Below are positions 15,074-24,126 of a stretch of DNA of 26,787 bases, piece after piece. Origin of the DNA: Litorimonas sp964511495. Its GTDB lineage: Bacteria; Pseudomonadota; Alphaproteobacteria; Caulobacterales; Maricaulaceae. The stretch is taken from contig CAZEFT010000029.1 in the NCBI GenBank assembly GCA_964511495.1, forward strand, positions 1-26,787, read 5' to 3'. The stretch's first letter is position 1; each line of letters starts with the position of its first letter. The position numbers and the translations under genes were made by a program. Below the pieces are notes generated by a model. The model was not told the DNA's origin. It saw only the letters and a program-made list of their open reading frames with translations, and made no database searches.

Positions 15074-16963
15074 ATGCGGCGCTCCAAGCTCAAAACCCGA
15101 AATTCATTTTCTGAACAAGCGCAGGCCGAAAACACGTTAAACCGCCGAATGGTTCTTATGGGGATTGGCGGTCTAGGTATGTTCAGCGTTTTGGGGGCTC
15201 GACTATATAATCTTCAAGTCACCAATGCCGAGAACTACATCGCATTATCAGAAGATAATCGCTTTAATTTTAATATTGTTCTGCCTAGCCGGGGGCAAAT
15301 CAGAGACAGAACCGGTGAAGCTTTGGCTGTAAACACGCCGAATTACCGAGTCGTTCTCATTCCGGAGCGATCTTCTGATATTGAGGCAACCTTGCAGGCC
15401 GTGAGTGAGATTGTCGAAATCGAACCGCGTAACCTCAAACGTATTCGACAAGATATTCGTAATAACCCACGCTTTGTTCCGATTACAATTAAGGACAATG
15501 TAAAGTGGGAAAACTTTGCCACGCTGAACATGAAAATGCCGGATTTACCAGGAATTGTACCCGAAGTCGCGGAAGGCCGTGCCTATCCGAATGAAGGCGT
15601 GTTTGCTCATACTTTAGGCTTTGTAGGTCGTGCTGGAGCTCAGGATATAGCCGCAGACAGTGACCCGCTTTTGCGACAACCCACTTTCAGAATAGGCAAG
15701 ACGGGAATTGAGGCTTCTGCCGAGCAAGAATTACGAGGGTCTGCCGGACGTTTGAAAGTCGAAGTCAATGCGATGGGGCGAATTGTACGGGAATGGCCGG
15801 ATCCTGCCGATAGGGCCATAGCGGGCAGAGATGTTTTCCTGACGCTTGATGCAGAACTACAACGTTATGCCGCTCAGGAATTTGGCGAAGAAAGCGGCGG
15901 CATCGCCGTGATTGACTGCCTTACAGGGGAATTGCGGACCTTACTGTCTATGCCGAGCTTTGACGCCAATTTATTCGTTAGCGGTTTGACACAGGCGGAT
16001 ATGAATCGTTTGAATTCTGATCCGAAACAACCACAATTTAATAAGGTTATTGGAGGAGGTTATCCTCCGGCTTCAACCTATAAAATGGCGGTTATATTGG
16101 CCGCGCTTGAAAGCAGGCAAATCAACCCGCGACGGCCTGTTTTCTGTTCGGGTAAAATTCGTCTGGGGAATCGAGATTTTCACTGTTGGAAACGTGACGG
16201 TCATGGCCGCGTGAACATGCGAGACTCCCTAAAAGTCTCTTGTGATACTTATTATTACGAAATCGCGCAGTTCATAGGGATTGAGAAAATTGCGGATATG
16301 GCGCGCCGTTTAGGTCTGGGCCAAAGCTATAATATCGGCATTGGGGGAGAGCGATCCGGCATTGTGCCTGACCCTGCCTGGAAGAAAAAGCGGTTAGGGG
16401 CGTCTTGGCGTATGGGCGATACGTTAAACGCCTCTATCGGTCAGGGAGCCGTCTCCGCGACCCCCATGCAATTAGCGGTTATGACGGCGCGTTTGGCCAA
16501 TAAAGAACAGGCGATATTGCCTTCGCTGATTATCGGAAAAGATATTCCGCCTTTCGAGCCTTTGGGTATCGATCCCGCTCATTTGGCCTTTGTTCAAGAC
16601 GCTATGTATGCGGTCTGTGAAGAGCCGGGCGGGACGGCCTATCAAGTAGACAGTCTTCGTTTGGGCGGTTTGAAAATGGCAGGAAAAACCGGCACTGGAC
16701 AGGTGCGTAGTATTTCCGCGAGTGAACGGGCCAAGGGTGTACGATCCAATGAAAATATTCCGTGGGAATTACGGGATCATTCGATTTTTGTCGGATATGC
16801 ACCTTATGAAAGTCCTCGATTTGCCGTTGCTACCATCGTCGAACATGGCGGCTCCGGGGCGGGCCGTGCTGCAAATATTTCTCGTTCTGTATTGTCAGAA
16901 GCCTTGCGCCGTGACGGGTTAGGGCCGCGGAGTGATGTGACATCGCAAAAGCGTGATGCGTAA
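15074..16963 (+). CDS. mrdA: Penicillin-binding protein 2, elongation transpeptidase
   Basis: Cross-links peptidoglycan during cell elongation, working with RodA. The 629 residues have an N-terminal membrane anchor (about 26-45), the dimerisation/pedestal domain with PSRGQIRDRTGEALA (71-85), and a transpeptidase domain with the three active-site motifs: Ser334-x-x-Lys337 (PPASTYKM), Ser389-Cys-Asp391 (KVSCDTYYY) and Lys538-Thr-Gly540 (AGKTGTGQ). The SxD form is the usual PBP2 pattern. It starts three bases after mreD, and its TAA overlaps the rodA ATG by one base, so the transpeptidase and glycosyltransferase are made from coupled frames. Confidence 0.97.
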   Translation: MRRSKLKTRNSFSEQAQAENTLNRRMVLMGIGGLGMFSVLGARLYNLQVTNAENYIALSEDNRFNFNIVLPSRGQIRDRTGEALAVNTPNYRVVLIPERSSDIEATLQAVSEIVEIEPRNLKRIRQDIRNNPRFVPITIKDNVKWENFATLNMKMPDLPGIVPEVAEGRAYPNEGVFAHTLGFVGRAGAQDIAADSDPLLRQPTFRIGKTGIEASAEQELRGSAGRLKVEVNAMGRIVREWPDPADRAIAGRDVFLTLDAELQRYAAQEFGEESGGIAVIDCLTGELRTLLSMPSFDANLFVSGLTQADMNRLNSDPKQPQFNKVIGGGYPPASTYKMAVILAALESRQINPRRPVFCSGKIRLGNRDFHCWKRDGHGRVNMRDSLKVSCDTYYYEIAQFIGIEKIADMARRLGLGQSYNIGIGGERSGIVPDPAWKKKRLGASWRMGDTLNASIGQGAVSATPMQLAVMTARLANKEQAILPSLIIGKDIPPFEPLGIDPAHLAFVQDAMYAVCEEPGGTAYQVDSLRLGGLKMAGKTGTGQVRSISASERAKGVRSNENIPWELRDHSIFVGYAPYESPRFAVATIVEHGGSGAGRAANISRSVLSEALRRDGLGPRSDVTSQKRDA

Positions 16964-18105
16964 TGTTTGATCTCTCGCCATTCGACACGCCCGGTATGCG
17001 GATGAAAGACAAGCTCTATGAAGTGAATTGGCTGCTTCCTGTTTTGATTGCCATTATAGGCCTTGTCGGTGTTGTTATGATTTATGCCGCGACGGATGGT
17101 GTGTGGCAAAGAGGGGCAGCACAACACGCCATTCGGATCGGGATTGCCGGTGGCATCATGATGGTCGTGGCTATGGTCGATATTCGCGTCTGGTACACTT
17201 TAGCGTATCCTGCCTATCTTGGCTCATTAGTTCTTTTGATTGGTGTCGAATTATTTGGTGTGAATGTAAACGGAGCCCAACGCTGGATTGATCTTGGCAT
17301 CACACGCTTACAGCCTTCCGAATTGATGAAGCTCGCCATCGTTTTGTCTTTGGCACGATATTATCATGACCTGCCACGTTGGCGCGTGTCTCATGTTACA
17401 GGACTGGCAGGAGCACTTTTGATGATCGGCCTGCCTATGGCGCTCATTTTGAACCAGCCTGATTTGGGAACAACATTGCTCTTGGCGGCAACGGGCGTTT
17501 CTATTGTTTTTCTCGCCGGAGTGAACTGGCGCATTATTTCGATAGCGAGTGTTTTAACTGCGATTGGCATCCCGCTTTTCTTACGGTTTGGCTTGCAGGA
17601 ATATCAACGCGCGAGAATTTTGACATTTTTAGACCCCGCGCGTGACCCCTCGGGGGCGAGTTATCACATTACGCAGTCCAAAATCGCTCTGGGCAGCGGC
17701 GGGGTGTCGGGCAAAGGCTTTATGAAAGGCACGCAGCGCCAAGGTGAATATGTGCCCGAAAACCGAACGGATTTTATCTTCACCGTAATTGGGGAAGAGT
17801 TCGGCCTGGTCGGAAGTTTGATGACTATTGGGATTTATATCGCCGTCATCGGCGTTTGCGTTTATTTGGCGACCCAGTGCAAAGCTATGTTTGCTAAATT
17901 ACTTATCCTTGGCCTGATCACCACTTTTACCCTCTATATTTTTATCAATTTGGGCATGGTCATGGGGCTTATGCCTGTTGTCGGTGTGCCATTGCCTTTG
18001 ATTTCCTATGGCGGCACGGTCATATTAGCAGTGATGTTCGGTTTTGGTCTTGTTTTATCTGCCCATCTCCACCGCAATATAGAATTGCCACGCAGTGCCT
18101 ATTAA
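16963..18105 (+). CDS. rodA: Peptidoglycan glycosyltransferase RodA
   Basis: SEDS-family polymerase that makes glycan strands from lipid II; partner of PBP2. The 380 residues have about ten membrane helices. Family motifs are NGAQRWIDLG (103-112), QPSELMKL (117-124), the NQPDLGT segment (164-170) and the extracellular loop PENRTDFIFTVIGEEFG, in which Asp270 is the predicted catalytic acid. It ends the mre operon. TTAAGAA and TTCTTAA (18102-18108 and 18117-18123) form a 7-bp inverted repeat across the stop codon, but no T-run follows, so it is at most a weak terminator. Confidence 0.97.
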   Translation: MFDLSPFDTPGMRMKDKLYEVNWLLPVLIAIIGLVGVVMIYAATDGVWQRGAAQHAIRIGIAGGIMMVVAMVDIRVWYTLAYPAYLGSLVLLIGVELFGVNVNGAQRWIDLGITRLQPSELMKLAIVLSLARYYHDLPRWRVSHVTGLAGALLMIGLPMALILNQPDLGTTLLLAATGVSIVFLAGVNWRIISIASVLTAIGIPLFLRFGLQEYQRARILTFLDPARDPSGASYHITQSKIALGSGGVSGKGFMKGTQRQGEYVPENRTDFIFTVIGEEFGLVGSLMTIGIYIAVIGVCVYLATQCKAMFAKLLILGLITTFTLYIFINLGMVMGLMPVVGVPLPLISYGGTVILAVMFGFGLVLSAHLHRNIELPRSAY

Positions 18106-18238
18106 GAATAGATTTTTTCTTAAAACCACGATTTCTTACAGGTCTGTTCTCTTGACCCCATAGATTAAAGCCTTAATCAAAGATGAAAGAAGATGGCTCA
18201 TCAGAAAGCCGTCTCGATAAATAATAGGGTATTTTCAA

Positions 18239-19609
18239 ATGGCTACGATTTCCGGTCCGGGCACAGCCCAGTGGTCCTCACGTTTTGCATTCATCATGGC
18301 GGCTGTTGGCTCCTCGGTTGGCTTAGGCAATCTCTGGCGTTTCTCGGCTGAACTCGGCACAAATGGCGGTGCGGCCTTTTTGGTGATTTATATCGCCTGT
18401 ATTGTTCTGGTCGGCGTTCCGGTTTTGATGGGCGAATATATTATCGGTCGGGCAGGGCAGGCCTCCAGCGCGATTGAATCAGCCAATGATTTGACCCGTC
18501 GAAGTGGAGTTTCCGGATTTTGGGCCTCTGGCGCTTGGTTCGGTATGATTGCATCATTCCTAATCGTCAGCTTTTACTGCGTCGTAGCGGCTTGGGTCTT
18601 ATCCTATATTCCGAAATTCCTTTTCGGGTCTTTCAACGGACAAGAGGCTGAAACCATTGCCGGGCAATTTAATACGATGTTGACGAACCCGAGCAGCGTA
18701 TTGCCGTGGTTCCTCGTCTTCGGCGTCTTAACGACATGGTTGGTTTCGCGCGGCGTGAATAAAGGTATCGAAGTGGCGGCGAAAGTTCTAATGCCAATCT
18801 TCTTCCTTCTCCTGATTGGTCTGTCGGCTTATTCGATTATTTCAGGTCTTAACTCGGGCGGAACAGCAAAAGCGTTCTCCTTCATGTTTACACCTGATTT
18901 CTCAAAAATTACGCCTGAAGTTGCGACTTCAGCCTTGGGGCAGGCTTGTTTCTCAATTGGTATTGGTAACGCAATTATGATCACTTACGGGTCGTACCTC
19001 CCGCGCAATATCAGTATTCCGAAAGCGGCTGTCACTGTTTCGACTGTGGATACACTCGTTGCAATTACAGCGGGTCTGGCAATCTTCCCGATTGTATTCT
19101 CTAATAATCTGGATTTCAGCGCCGGTGCAGGGATTTTTTTCCAGACGCTGCCGACGGCCTTGGGTGGAACCGGTGTGGGTAATATGGTCGGCGCCGCCTT
19201 CTTCTTCTTGGCGTTCTTCGCGGCGATTACCTCATCAGTGTCCTTGCTAGAGCCATCCGTGGCTTATGTGGCTGAGAAGTTCAAGATGACGAAGCGTAAA
19301 GCGGCCTGGTTGACGGGCGCAGCGATAATTACCCTTGGCTTTGGTTCACTCTACAGCCCTCGCTTCTTTGACTTTATTGATACCGGATTGGCAGGCCCAA
19401 TCTTGGCACCTTTGTCTGCTCTGTTGATTTCTCTCTTTGTCGGGTGGCGTTTGGATCGGGCAATTCTGGCGGGTGAAATAGAGGGCGAGGGCCAAAAAAT
19501 TGGTGAGTTTATCGTTCTGCTGACAAAATATGTCGCGCCAATCTTTATGGGCTTCGTTTTGGTTATGGGGACTTGGGCAAAATGGATTGCCCCTTTCTTT
19601 GCAGGGTGA
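18239..19609 (+). CDS. Sodium-dependent NSS-family transporter
   Basis: Predicted Na+ symporter of amino acids or related amines in the inner membrane (neurotransmitter:sodium symporter family, LeuT/MhsT fold). The 456 residues have about eleven hydrophobic segments. The first carries GSSVGLGNLWRF (24-35), broken in the middle as in all LeuT-fold carriers, followed by TNGGAAF (41-47) and GEYIIGR (65-71). The length and the apparent lack of a twelfth helix match bacterial MhsT-like members rather than LeuT. The substrate cannot be predicted. It is preceded by 133 AT-rich bases with a poor TTGACC (18152) promoter candidate, so it is probably a single transcription unit. Confidence 0.94.
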   Translation: MATISGPGTAQWSSRFAFIMAAVGSSVGLGNLWRFSAELGTNGGAAFLVIYIACIVLVGVPVLMGEYIIGRAGQASSAIESANDLTRRSGVSGFWASGAWFGMIASFLIVSFYCVVAAWVLSYIPKFLFGSFNGQEAETIAGQFNTMLTNPSSVLPWFLVFGVLTTWLVSRGVNKGIEVAAKVLMPIFFLLLIGLSAYSIISGLNSGGTAKAFSFMFTPDFSKITPEVATSALGQACFSIGIGNAIMITYGSYLPRNISIPKAAVTVSTVDTLVAITAGLAIFPIVFSNNLDFSAGAGIFFQTLPTALGGTGVGNMVGAAFFFLAFFAAITSSVSLLEPSVAYVAEKFKMTKRKAAWLTGAAIITLGFGSLYSPRFFDFIDTGLAGPILAPLSALLISLFVGWRLDRAILAGEIEGEGQKIGEFIVLLTKYVAPIFMGFVLVMGTWAKWIAPFFAG

Positions 19610-19680
19610 AACTTGGTTGAAGTAAGGGTAGCATTGCCGCGTTGTGACACAGATTGACTGAGTCTCAGGTCTTGCATCAT

Positions 19681-19697
19681 TTAAGAATTAGTCTTAA
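19681..19697. promoter_or_regulatory. Short palindromes in the gap before the second lipoprotein gene
   Basis: TTAAGA and TCTTAA pair around ATTAG at 19681-19697. Nearby are CTGAG-T-CTCAG (19658-19668) and TGAGTT...AACTCA (19768-19785). None has a T-run, so they are not clear terminators. The first resembles paired TTAA half-sites, but the spacing of nine bases does not fit the seven-base CtrA consensus. Possible operators; unproven. Confidence 0.25.
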
Positions 19698-19804
19698 CCA
19701 AATATTGGGGATAACCATTCAGACTGCGTTTAGTATTACTAACTTAAGATAGTCGAGTGGAAAATGTTGAGTTTTAAGGAACTCAGCGCGTTAGGGACAA
19801 ATTT

Positions 19805-20428
19805 ATGGGCTATGGCCTTAAATCGCTTTGTTGCGTTATTGCGTCTGGATGTATTTTAGCATCTGGGTGTGCAACGGTTGACATGACCGAAGTCGCTCTG
19901 ACTAAACCTGAAACTATTGCTAAATCGACTGACGTTAATGTTGTCCAACGAGCAGCGACAAAGCTTTACACAGCCTTCACAAATAAAGGCTTTGTGGCAA
20001 AGACGTCGCGCAATAAAATGCGGACAGCGGCGATGACTCTGCTTAAGGGACTGAACAAGTCTACGCTGAATACCAAGCTTGATTATGCGTCGAGCGTAAC
20101 CTCTTCCGAAATACTCAAAAACGATATGATTTTGGCCACGCGCTATGTCGAGCAAACTCATCAAGCGGCAGAGATTTACTTGGCTATGGCACCGGGTGAT
20201 AATTCGCTGCGTAAGGAACTTGGTCATTTAGAAAAAGCGCTATTGGCTTCCGGCGAAGCCGGTCGTAGCTTTACGGCTGCTCAGAAGCGGTTTGACAGTT
20301 CTGAAAGTCTTGAGCTTTTGGCCTCTTATAATCAAAGTATTCAATCTCTCAGAACCGTAACTGATGCCTTCGGTCAACGCGTGCGTTCAGATGTCATGAC
20401 GTCTGATAATGGTGAGACAAACAGCTAA
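19805..20428 (+). CDS. Predicted lipoprotein, unknown function
   Basis: A 207-residue protein with an N-terminal signal and lipobox LASGC, so Cys22 is the predicted lipidated residue (other Cys at 9, 10 and 16 lie inside the signal). The mature part is polar and mostly helical by eye, with Ser, Thr, Lys and Ala abundant and no Cys or Trp. I do not recognise the family. TAGGGA upstream of the ATG is an acceptable ribosome site. It stands 118 bases before the Mla-type operon on the same strand, so a role in envelope or lipid handling is possible but rests on position alone. Confidence 0.8.
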   Translation: MGYGLKSLCCVIASGCILASGCATVDMTEVALTKPETIAKSTDVNVVQRAATKLYTAFTNKGFVAKTSRNKMRTAAMTLLKGLNKSTLNTKLDYASSVTSSEILKNDMILATRYVEQTHQAAEIYLAMAPGDNSLRKELGHLEKALLASGEAGRSFTAAQKRFDSSESLELLASYNQSIQSLRTVTDAFGQRVRSDVMTSDNGETNS

Positions 20429-20458
20429 ATTTTCGAATTTTGTTCCCCACTTAGAGTT

Positions 20459-20478
20459 TTGAGCCTATTGTAGCTCAA
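20459..20478. promoter_or_regulatory. Inverted repeat TTGAGC-N8-GCTCAA
   Basis: An exact 6-bp inverted repeat with an eight-base spacer in the gap between the second lipoprotein gene and mlaE. No T-run follows on either strand, so it is either a weak hairpin or a regulator site. TTGACG at 20511 could be a -35 element, but no matching -10 is visible. Confidence 0.25.
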
Positions 20479-20546
20479 TGCGGAAATCAGCTCTCATTGT
20501 TAAGCTTTACTTGACGGCACGATGAAGTCTTTGCACGGTTGAAAAT

Positions 20547-21677
20547 ATGGCTTCGGGTGCAACATATTCTCTGAGACAGGACGGTGAGATGCTTTTGGTG
20601 AAAGCTGAAGGCGACTGGACTATCGAAAATGCGAGCGTGCTTCACAACGCGTTATTAAACGAAAATACAGACGCCGACATTACAGACGTTATTTTCGATT
20701 TTTCTCAATTAAAACGATTGGACACTTCTGGGGCCTATCTCCTTGCGCGTCTATTGGGGGGGCAAGGACGTCCACGAAGAGACTGGACTATCCAATCGGG
20801 CAAGAAGGGGCAACTCACATTGTTGCGTGCCGCATGTGAGGCAACAAGAGGCGCGCCCCCTGCCGTGACCCGGCCTTGGTATGACGCTTTTCTGAGAGTG
20901 GGGCTGGCAACAGAGCGCTTTGCTAAAGAACTCTATGAAACACTGGTGTTTATCGGGCACTTCTTCACAGTCTTTGGGCGATTATGTCTGACGCCGTTTA
21001 AAATTCGCTGGAAGTCTGTTGTCGCCTTAATAGAAAAAGTGGGTTTGGATGCTGCGCCTATCGTTATGGTGTTGAGCTTCTTCATCGGGGCAGTCATTGC
21101 CTATATGGGCGCTAATCTCTTGGCTTCGTTTGGAGCCAGTGTGTTTATGGTTGACCTTGTGGGCGTGTCCGTTTTGCGTGAACTGGCTCCCATTATTACG
21201 GCGATATTATTGGCAGGGCGATCCGATTCCGCTTTTACGGCGCAAATTGGGGCCATGAAGATGCGGCAGGAAGTGGATGCTATGACGGTCATCGGGCTCG
21301 ACACTTATGAGACCCTCGTTGTTCCGAGAGCTTTAGCCTGTATTATATCCACGCCGATTCTGACATTCCTCGCCATGTTGAGCGGGATTTTCGGTGGGAT
21401 GCTAGTGGCTTGGACAGGTGGAGCTGATATTTCACCCTCTCTGTTTCTAAGTCGTTTCAAAGAGGCTGTCGATACCACTCATTTATGGGTTGGTTTGGCG
21501 AAAACCCCGTTTTTCGGATTAATCATCGCGATTATTGGCTGTCGTCAGGGCCTCGCGGTCACGGGGAGTGTCGACTCATTGGGCGAGCGCACAACAACCA
21601 GTGTGGTTCAAGCGATCTTTGCAGTGATTGCCTTGGATGCTCTTTTTGCCATCGTTTTCTTCCAATTGGGTATATGA
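20547..21677 (+). CDS. mlaE: MlaE-type lipid ABC permease with N-terminal STAS domain
   Basis: Permease of an MCE-type ABC transporter that moves phospholipid between the inner membrane and the MCE protein. The 376 residues combine an N-terminal STAS domain (about 5-100, with the conserved loop LDTSGAYLLARLL near 58-70) and the MlaE permease domain from about 125 on, with GVSVLRELAPIITAILLAGR as its coupling segment. In E. coli the STAS part is a separate protein, MlaB; here it is fused, as in many alphaproteobacteria, so no mlaB gene is needed. It overlaps the next gene by four bases (ATGA). Confidence 0.94.
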   Translation: MASGATYSLRQDGEMLLVKAEGDWTIENASVLHNALLNENTDADITDVIFDFSQLKRLDTSGAYLLARLLGGQGRPRRDWTIQSGKKGQLTLLRAACEATRGAPPAVTRPWYDAFLRVGLATERFAKELYETLVFIGHFFTVFGRLCLTPFKIRWKSVVALIEKVGLDAAPIVMVLSFFIGAVIAYMGANLLASFGASVFMVDLVGVSVLRELAPIITAILLAGRSDSAFTAQIGAMKMRQEVDAMTVIGLDTYETLVVPRALACIISTPILTFLAMLSGIFGGMLVAWTGGADISPSLFLSRFKEAVDTTHLWVGLAKTPFFGLIIAIIGCRQGLAVTGSVDSLGERTTTSVVQAIFAVIALDALFAIVFFQLGI

Positions 21678-22480
21678 TGACGGATTTTACGGAGAGTTTC
21701 GATCTGAGTCAGGTGCCGATGGAGGCCAAGAATATTTTGACCCAATTCGGGCCAAATATTATTCATGAGAACCTAAACTTTCAGCTTAATCGCCGCGAAA
21801 TTGTTGGTCTTGTCGGCGGTTCTGGTTCCGGAAAATCTGTTCTTGTGAACACGCTTTTGGGCCTGAAAGAGCCTGAAGGCGGAGATATTCTCTATTTCGG
21901 GCAGCCTCGTGATACATTGAGCAAAGCTGATCGTCGCGCCATAAATAATGAAATCGGCGTACTGTTTCAGGGGGGCGCTCTGTTTTCATCCATGACGGTC
22001 CGTCAAAATATTATGGTGCCGCTCAGAGAGCATACGGATTTACCCGAGAGCCTGATGGAAGAATTGGCCGATATGAAAATTCACATGGTCGGTCTGCCTC
22101 CGGAGGCTGCTGTTCTATATCCGTCGGATTTGTCTGGTGGGATGAAGAAACGGGCCGGTTTGGCGCGATCATTGGCCTTAGATCCCACTCTGTTGTTTCT
22201 TGATGAGCCCACAGCCGGTCTCGATCCTATCGGGGCACATGCTTTTGATGAGTTGATATTAGGCTTGAAAGAGGCGATGAACCTAACCGTTCTGATGGTC
22301 ACGCATGATTTGGATAGTCTCTATGCGATTTGTGACCGTGTGGCGGTTTTGGTTGATAAACATATTGCGATCGCCGATAAGTTGGAAACCGTTCAGCAAT
22401 ATGACCATCCTTGGGTGCGTGAATATTTTGGCGGTCCCCGTTCCCGAGCAGCCATGGCGGCTGGCGGACAAGCGAAGTAA
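21674..22480 (+). CDS. mlaF: MlaF-type ABC ATPase
   Basis: ATP-binding subunit powering the MlaE permease. The 268 residues have Walker A GGSGSGKS (48-55), the Q-loop VLFQGGALF, the signature LSGGMKKRAGLAR, Walker B LLFLDEPTAGLDP and the H-loop VTHD. LSGGMKKR in place of the common LSGGQ is the Mla subfamily mark. The frame is open upstream into mlaE, but the ATG at 21674 overlapping the mlaE stop by four bases gives the natural start. A second ATG follows directly at 21677. Confidence 0.96.
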   Translation: MMTDFTESFDLSQVPMEAKNILTQFGPNIIHENLNFQLNRREIVGLVGGSGSGKSVLVNTLLGLKEPEGGDILYFGQPRDTLSKADRRAINNEIGVLFQGGALFSSMTVRQNIMVPLREHTDLPESLMEELADMKIHMVGLPPEAAVLYPSDLSGGMKKRAGLARSLALDPTLLFLDEPTAGLDPIGAHAFDELILGLKEAMNLTVLMVTHDLDSLYAICDRVAVLVDKHIAIADKLETVQQYDHPWVREYFGGPRSRAAMAAGGQAK

Positions 22481-22503
22481 GGCAGTGTTTGGCTGATTAA
22501 AAC

Positions 22504-23481
22504 ATGGAAAACAAAGCCCATTACGCATTAGTCGGATTTTTTGTTCTGATGTCATTTCTCGCCGTCGTCGCCTTTGTGCTGTGGTGGTCAAATGCTCAGT
22601 TTGATCAACAATTTGACGAATATGAGGTCAGCTTTAGTGGGCCTGTGCGCGGTTTGTCCCAAGGCAGTGAGGTTCGCTTTAACGGCTTAAAAGTCGGGGA
22701 AGTATCTCGATTGGGGTTAGATCCCGAAGACGCGAATGTTGTAGTTGCCAGTATTGAGGTCGAAAGCAATACGCCTGTTGATACGAAATCTTACGCGCGT
22801 CTGGAGCCTCTTGGCCTCACAGGGTTGAGCTATATCCAAATCTTCTCGGGCGGAGAGGGGTTCCCTTTGTTAAACGACCTGCCGGGGCGCGGTCCAAAAC
22901 GTATTGAAGGGCAAATGAGCCAGATCGATACGTTTCTCGACGGGGGTGGTAACGTCATTGAAAATGCCACAGTGGCGCTCAATCGCGTGAGTGCTGTTCT
23001 CTCCACCGACGCCATTGCAGATTTTCACAAGATTCTGAAAAATATCGAAGAGATTACGGCTAATATTGATACTTCTGAACTGGATATGGCGGAAGTCAAT
23101 AAGCTGATTGTCTCAATCCGTGAGGCTGCGGATGCTGTTGCGTCAACTGCGCAAAATATTGAGCTTACGAGCACGAGTATTAATGGAGTCGTCAGTGATG
23201 ACCTACGGTCTGTCTTGAAACGGGTTGAGACCAGTCTTGCAACGATTGATAAAGCCGTTGGCTCCTTCGATGGTTTGGCAAATGAAGGCGGCGATTTGAT
23301 TACGGATGCCCGCGATGCGATTAATCGCCTGTCCAATTCTGGCCTAACGGATTTGGAAGAAACAGTTGATGCTATTCGCCGCTTGGTCAGCACGCTCGGG
23401 CGTGTTGCCGATAGTTTGGAGCAAAACCCCGCCCAATTTATCGCGGGAACCGAGCGTGAAACTGTGGAGTTACCGCAATGA
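22504..23481 (+). CDS. mlaD: MCE-domain lipid-binding protein, MlaD-like
   Basis: Membrane-anchored periplasmic protein that forms a ring with a lipid channel above the permease. The 325 residues have one N-terminal membrane helix (about 8-28), one MCE domain (about 40-117, with FNGLKVGEV and GLTGLSYIQI), then a long helical region rich in Ala, Ile, Asp and Ser, likely a coiled-coil, to the end. It is longer than E. coli MlaD (about 180 residues) because of that helical tail, which makes it more like a single-domain version of the needle-type MCE proteins. It ends in a four-base ATGA overlap with the next gene. Confidence 0.93.
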   Translation: MENKAHYALVGFFVLMSFLAVVAFVLWWSNAQFDQQFDEYEVSFSGPVRGLSQGSEVRFNGLKVGEVSRLGLDPEDANVVVASIEVESNTPVDTKSYARLEPLGLTGLSYIQIFSGGEGFPLLNDLPGRGPKRIEGQMSQIDTFLDGGGNVIENATVALNRVSAVLSTDAIADFHKILKNIEEITANIDTSELDMAEVNKLIVSIREAADAVASTAQNIELTSTSINGVVSDDLRSVLKRVETSLATIDKAVGSFDGLANEGGDLITDARDAINRLSNSGLTDLEETVDAIRRLVSTLGRVADSLEQNPAQFIAGTERETVELPQ

Positions 23482-24125
23482 GAAAGCTGATTATGTTAAA
23501 AGGGACTGCTTTGAAGTCCGGTTTTGCGGGCGCTTTGCTTATGGGGCTAACGGCGTGCTCTATTCTGCCTGATCCTGCTCCCGCCGATACAATATACCGA
23601 ATGAGTGCTTTACCCGCTTCTGTGATGGCGGAGGATGACGCTTTTGTTATACGGATTGATCGTCCTAGCGCCCCTATTGTGTTCCAGACCCGTGATGTTG
23701 TCGTATCTCCTGACGGACAACGCCTCGTGACTGCGGCACAAACGAAATGGGTTGAGGCTATGCCTTTGCTTGTTCAACAGGCTTTCATTGATGTGCTCGC
23801 GTCTCGCAAAGACCTAGTTGGTGTTATGCCAGCCTCCGGTGCCAGAACGGATACGCGGGTCCAATTCCATATCAAGAATTTCGAAGCTCAATTTGACCAA
23901 GGCGAAGGCAATCCTCCGCTGGCCATCGTTTCATTCTCGGCGACATTCTCTAATGCGGCCAACAGAAATCTATTGGGCACTTATGATGTTCGTAAAGAGG
24001 CGAGAGCCAATGCAGCGTCTGTTTCAGCCATAGTTGAGGCGATTTCGCAGGCTAATGCTGAAGCACTCAATGATATCGCGGATTGGCTTAGCGCTCATCC
24101 TGCGCATAACCCTAATCAGGAATAG
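23478..24125 (+). CDS. PqiC-like auxiliary lipoprotein of the MCE transporter
   Basis: A 215-residue protein with a signal and lipobox LTAC, predicted to be lipidated at Cys27. The mature part (DTIYRMSALPAS..., VIRIDRPSAP, RDVVVSPDGQRL, WVEAMPLLVQQAF) follows the pattern of the ABC-type transport auxiliary lipoprotein family that includes PqiC/YmbA, thought to bridge the MCE protein to the outer membrane. No MlaC-type periplasmic shuttle or MlaA is present in the window. Its start overlaps the mlaD stop by four bases, so it belongs to the operon. Its stop lies one base from that of the convergent DedA-like gene. Confidence 0.87.
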   Translation: MRKLIMLKGTALKSGFAGALLMGLTACSILPDPAPADTIYRMSALPASVMAEDDAFVIRIDRPSAPIVFQTRDVVVSPDGQRLVTAAQTKWVEAMPLLVQQAFIDVLASRKDLVGVMPASGARTDTRVQFHIKNFEAQFDQGEGNPPLAIVSFSATFSNAANRNLLGTYDVRKEARANAASVSAIVEAISQANAEALNDIADWLSAHPAHNPNQE

Positions 24126-24126
24126 C

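Noticed and set aside
19681..19697. CtrA binding box (TTAA-N7-TTAA)
   Set aside because: The spacing between the two TTAA groups is nine bases, not seven, and the next candidates do not fit either.
21485..21673. Long N-terminal extension of MlaF
   Set aside because: This part lies inside mlaE in another frame; the ATGA overlap at 21674 and the ABC-domain start fix the real beginning.
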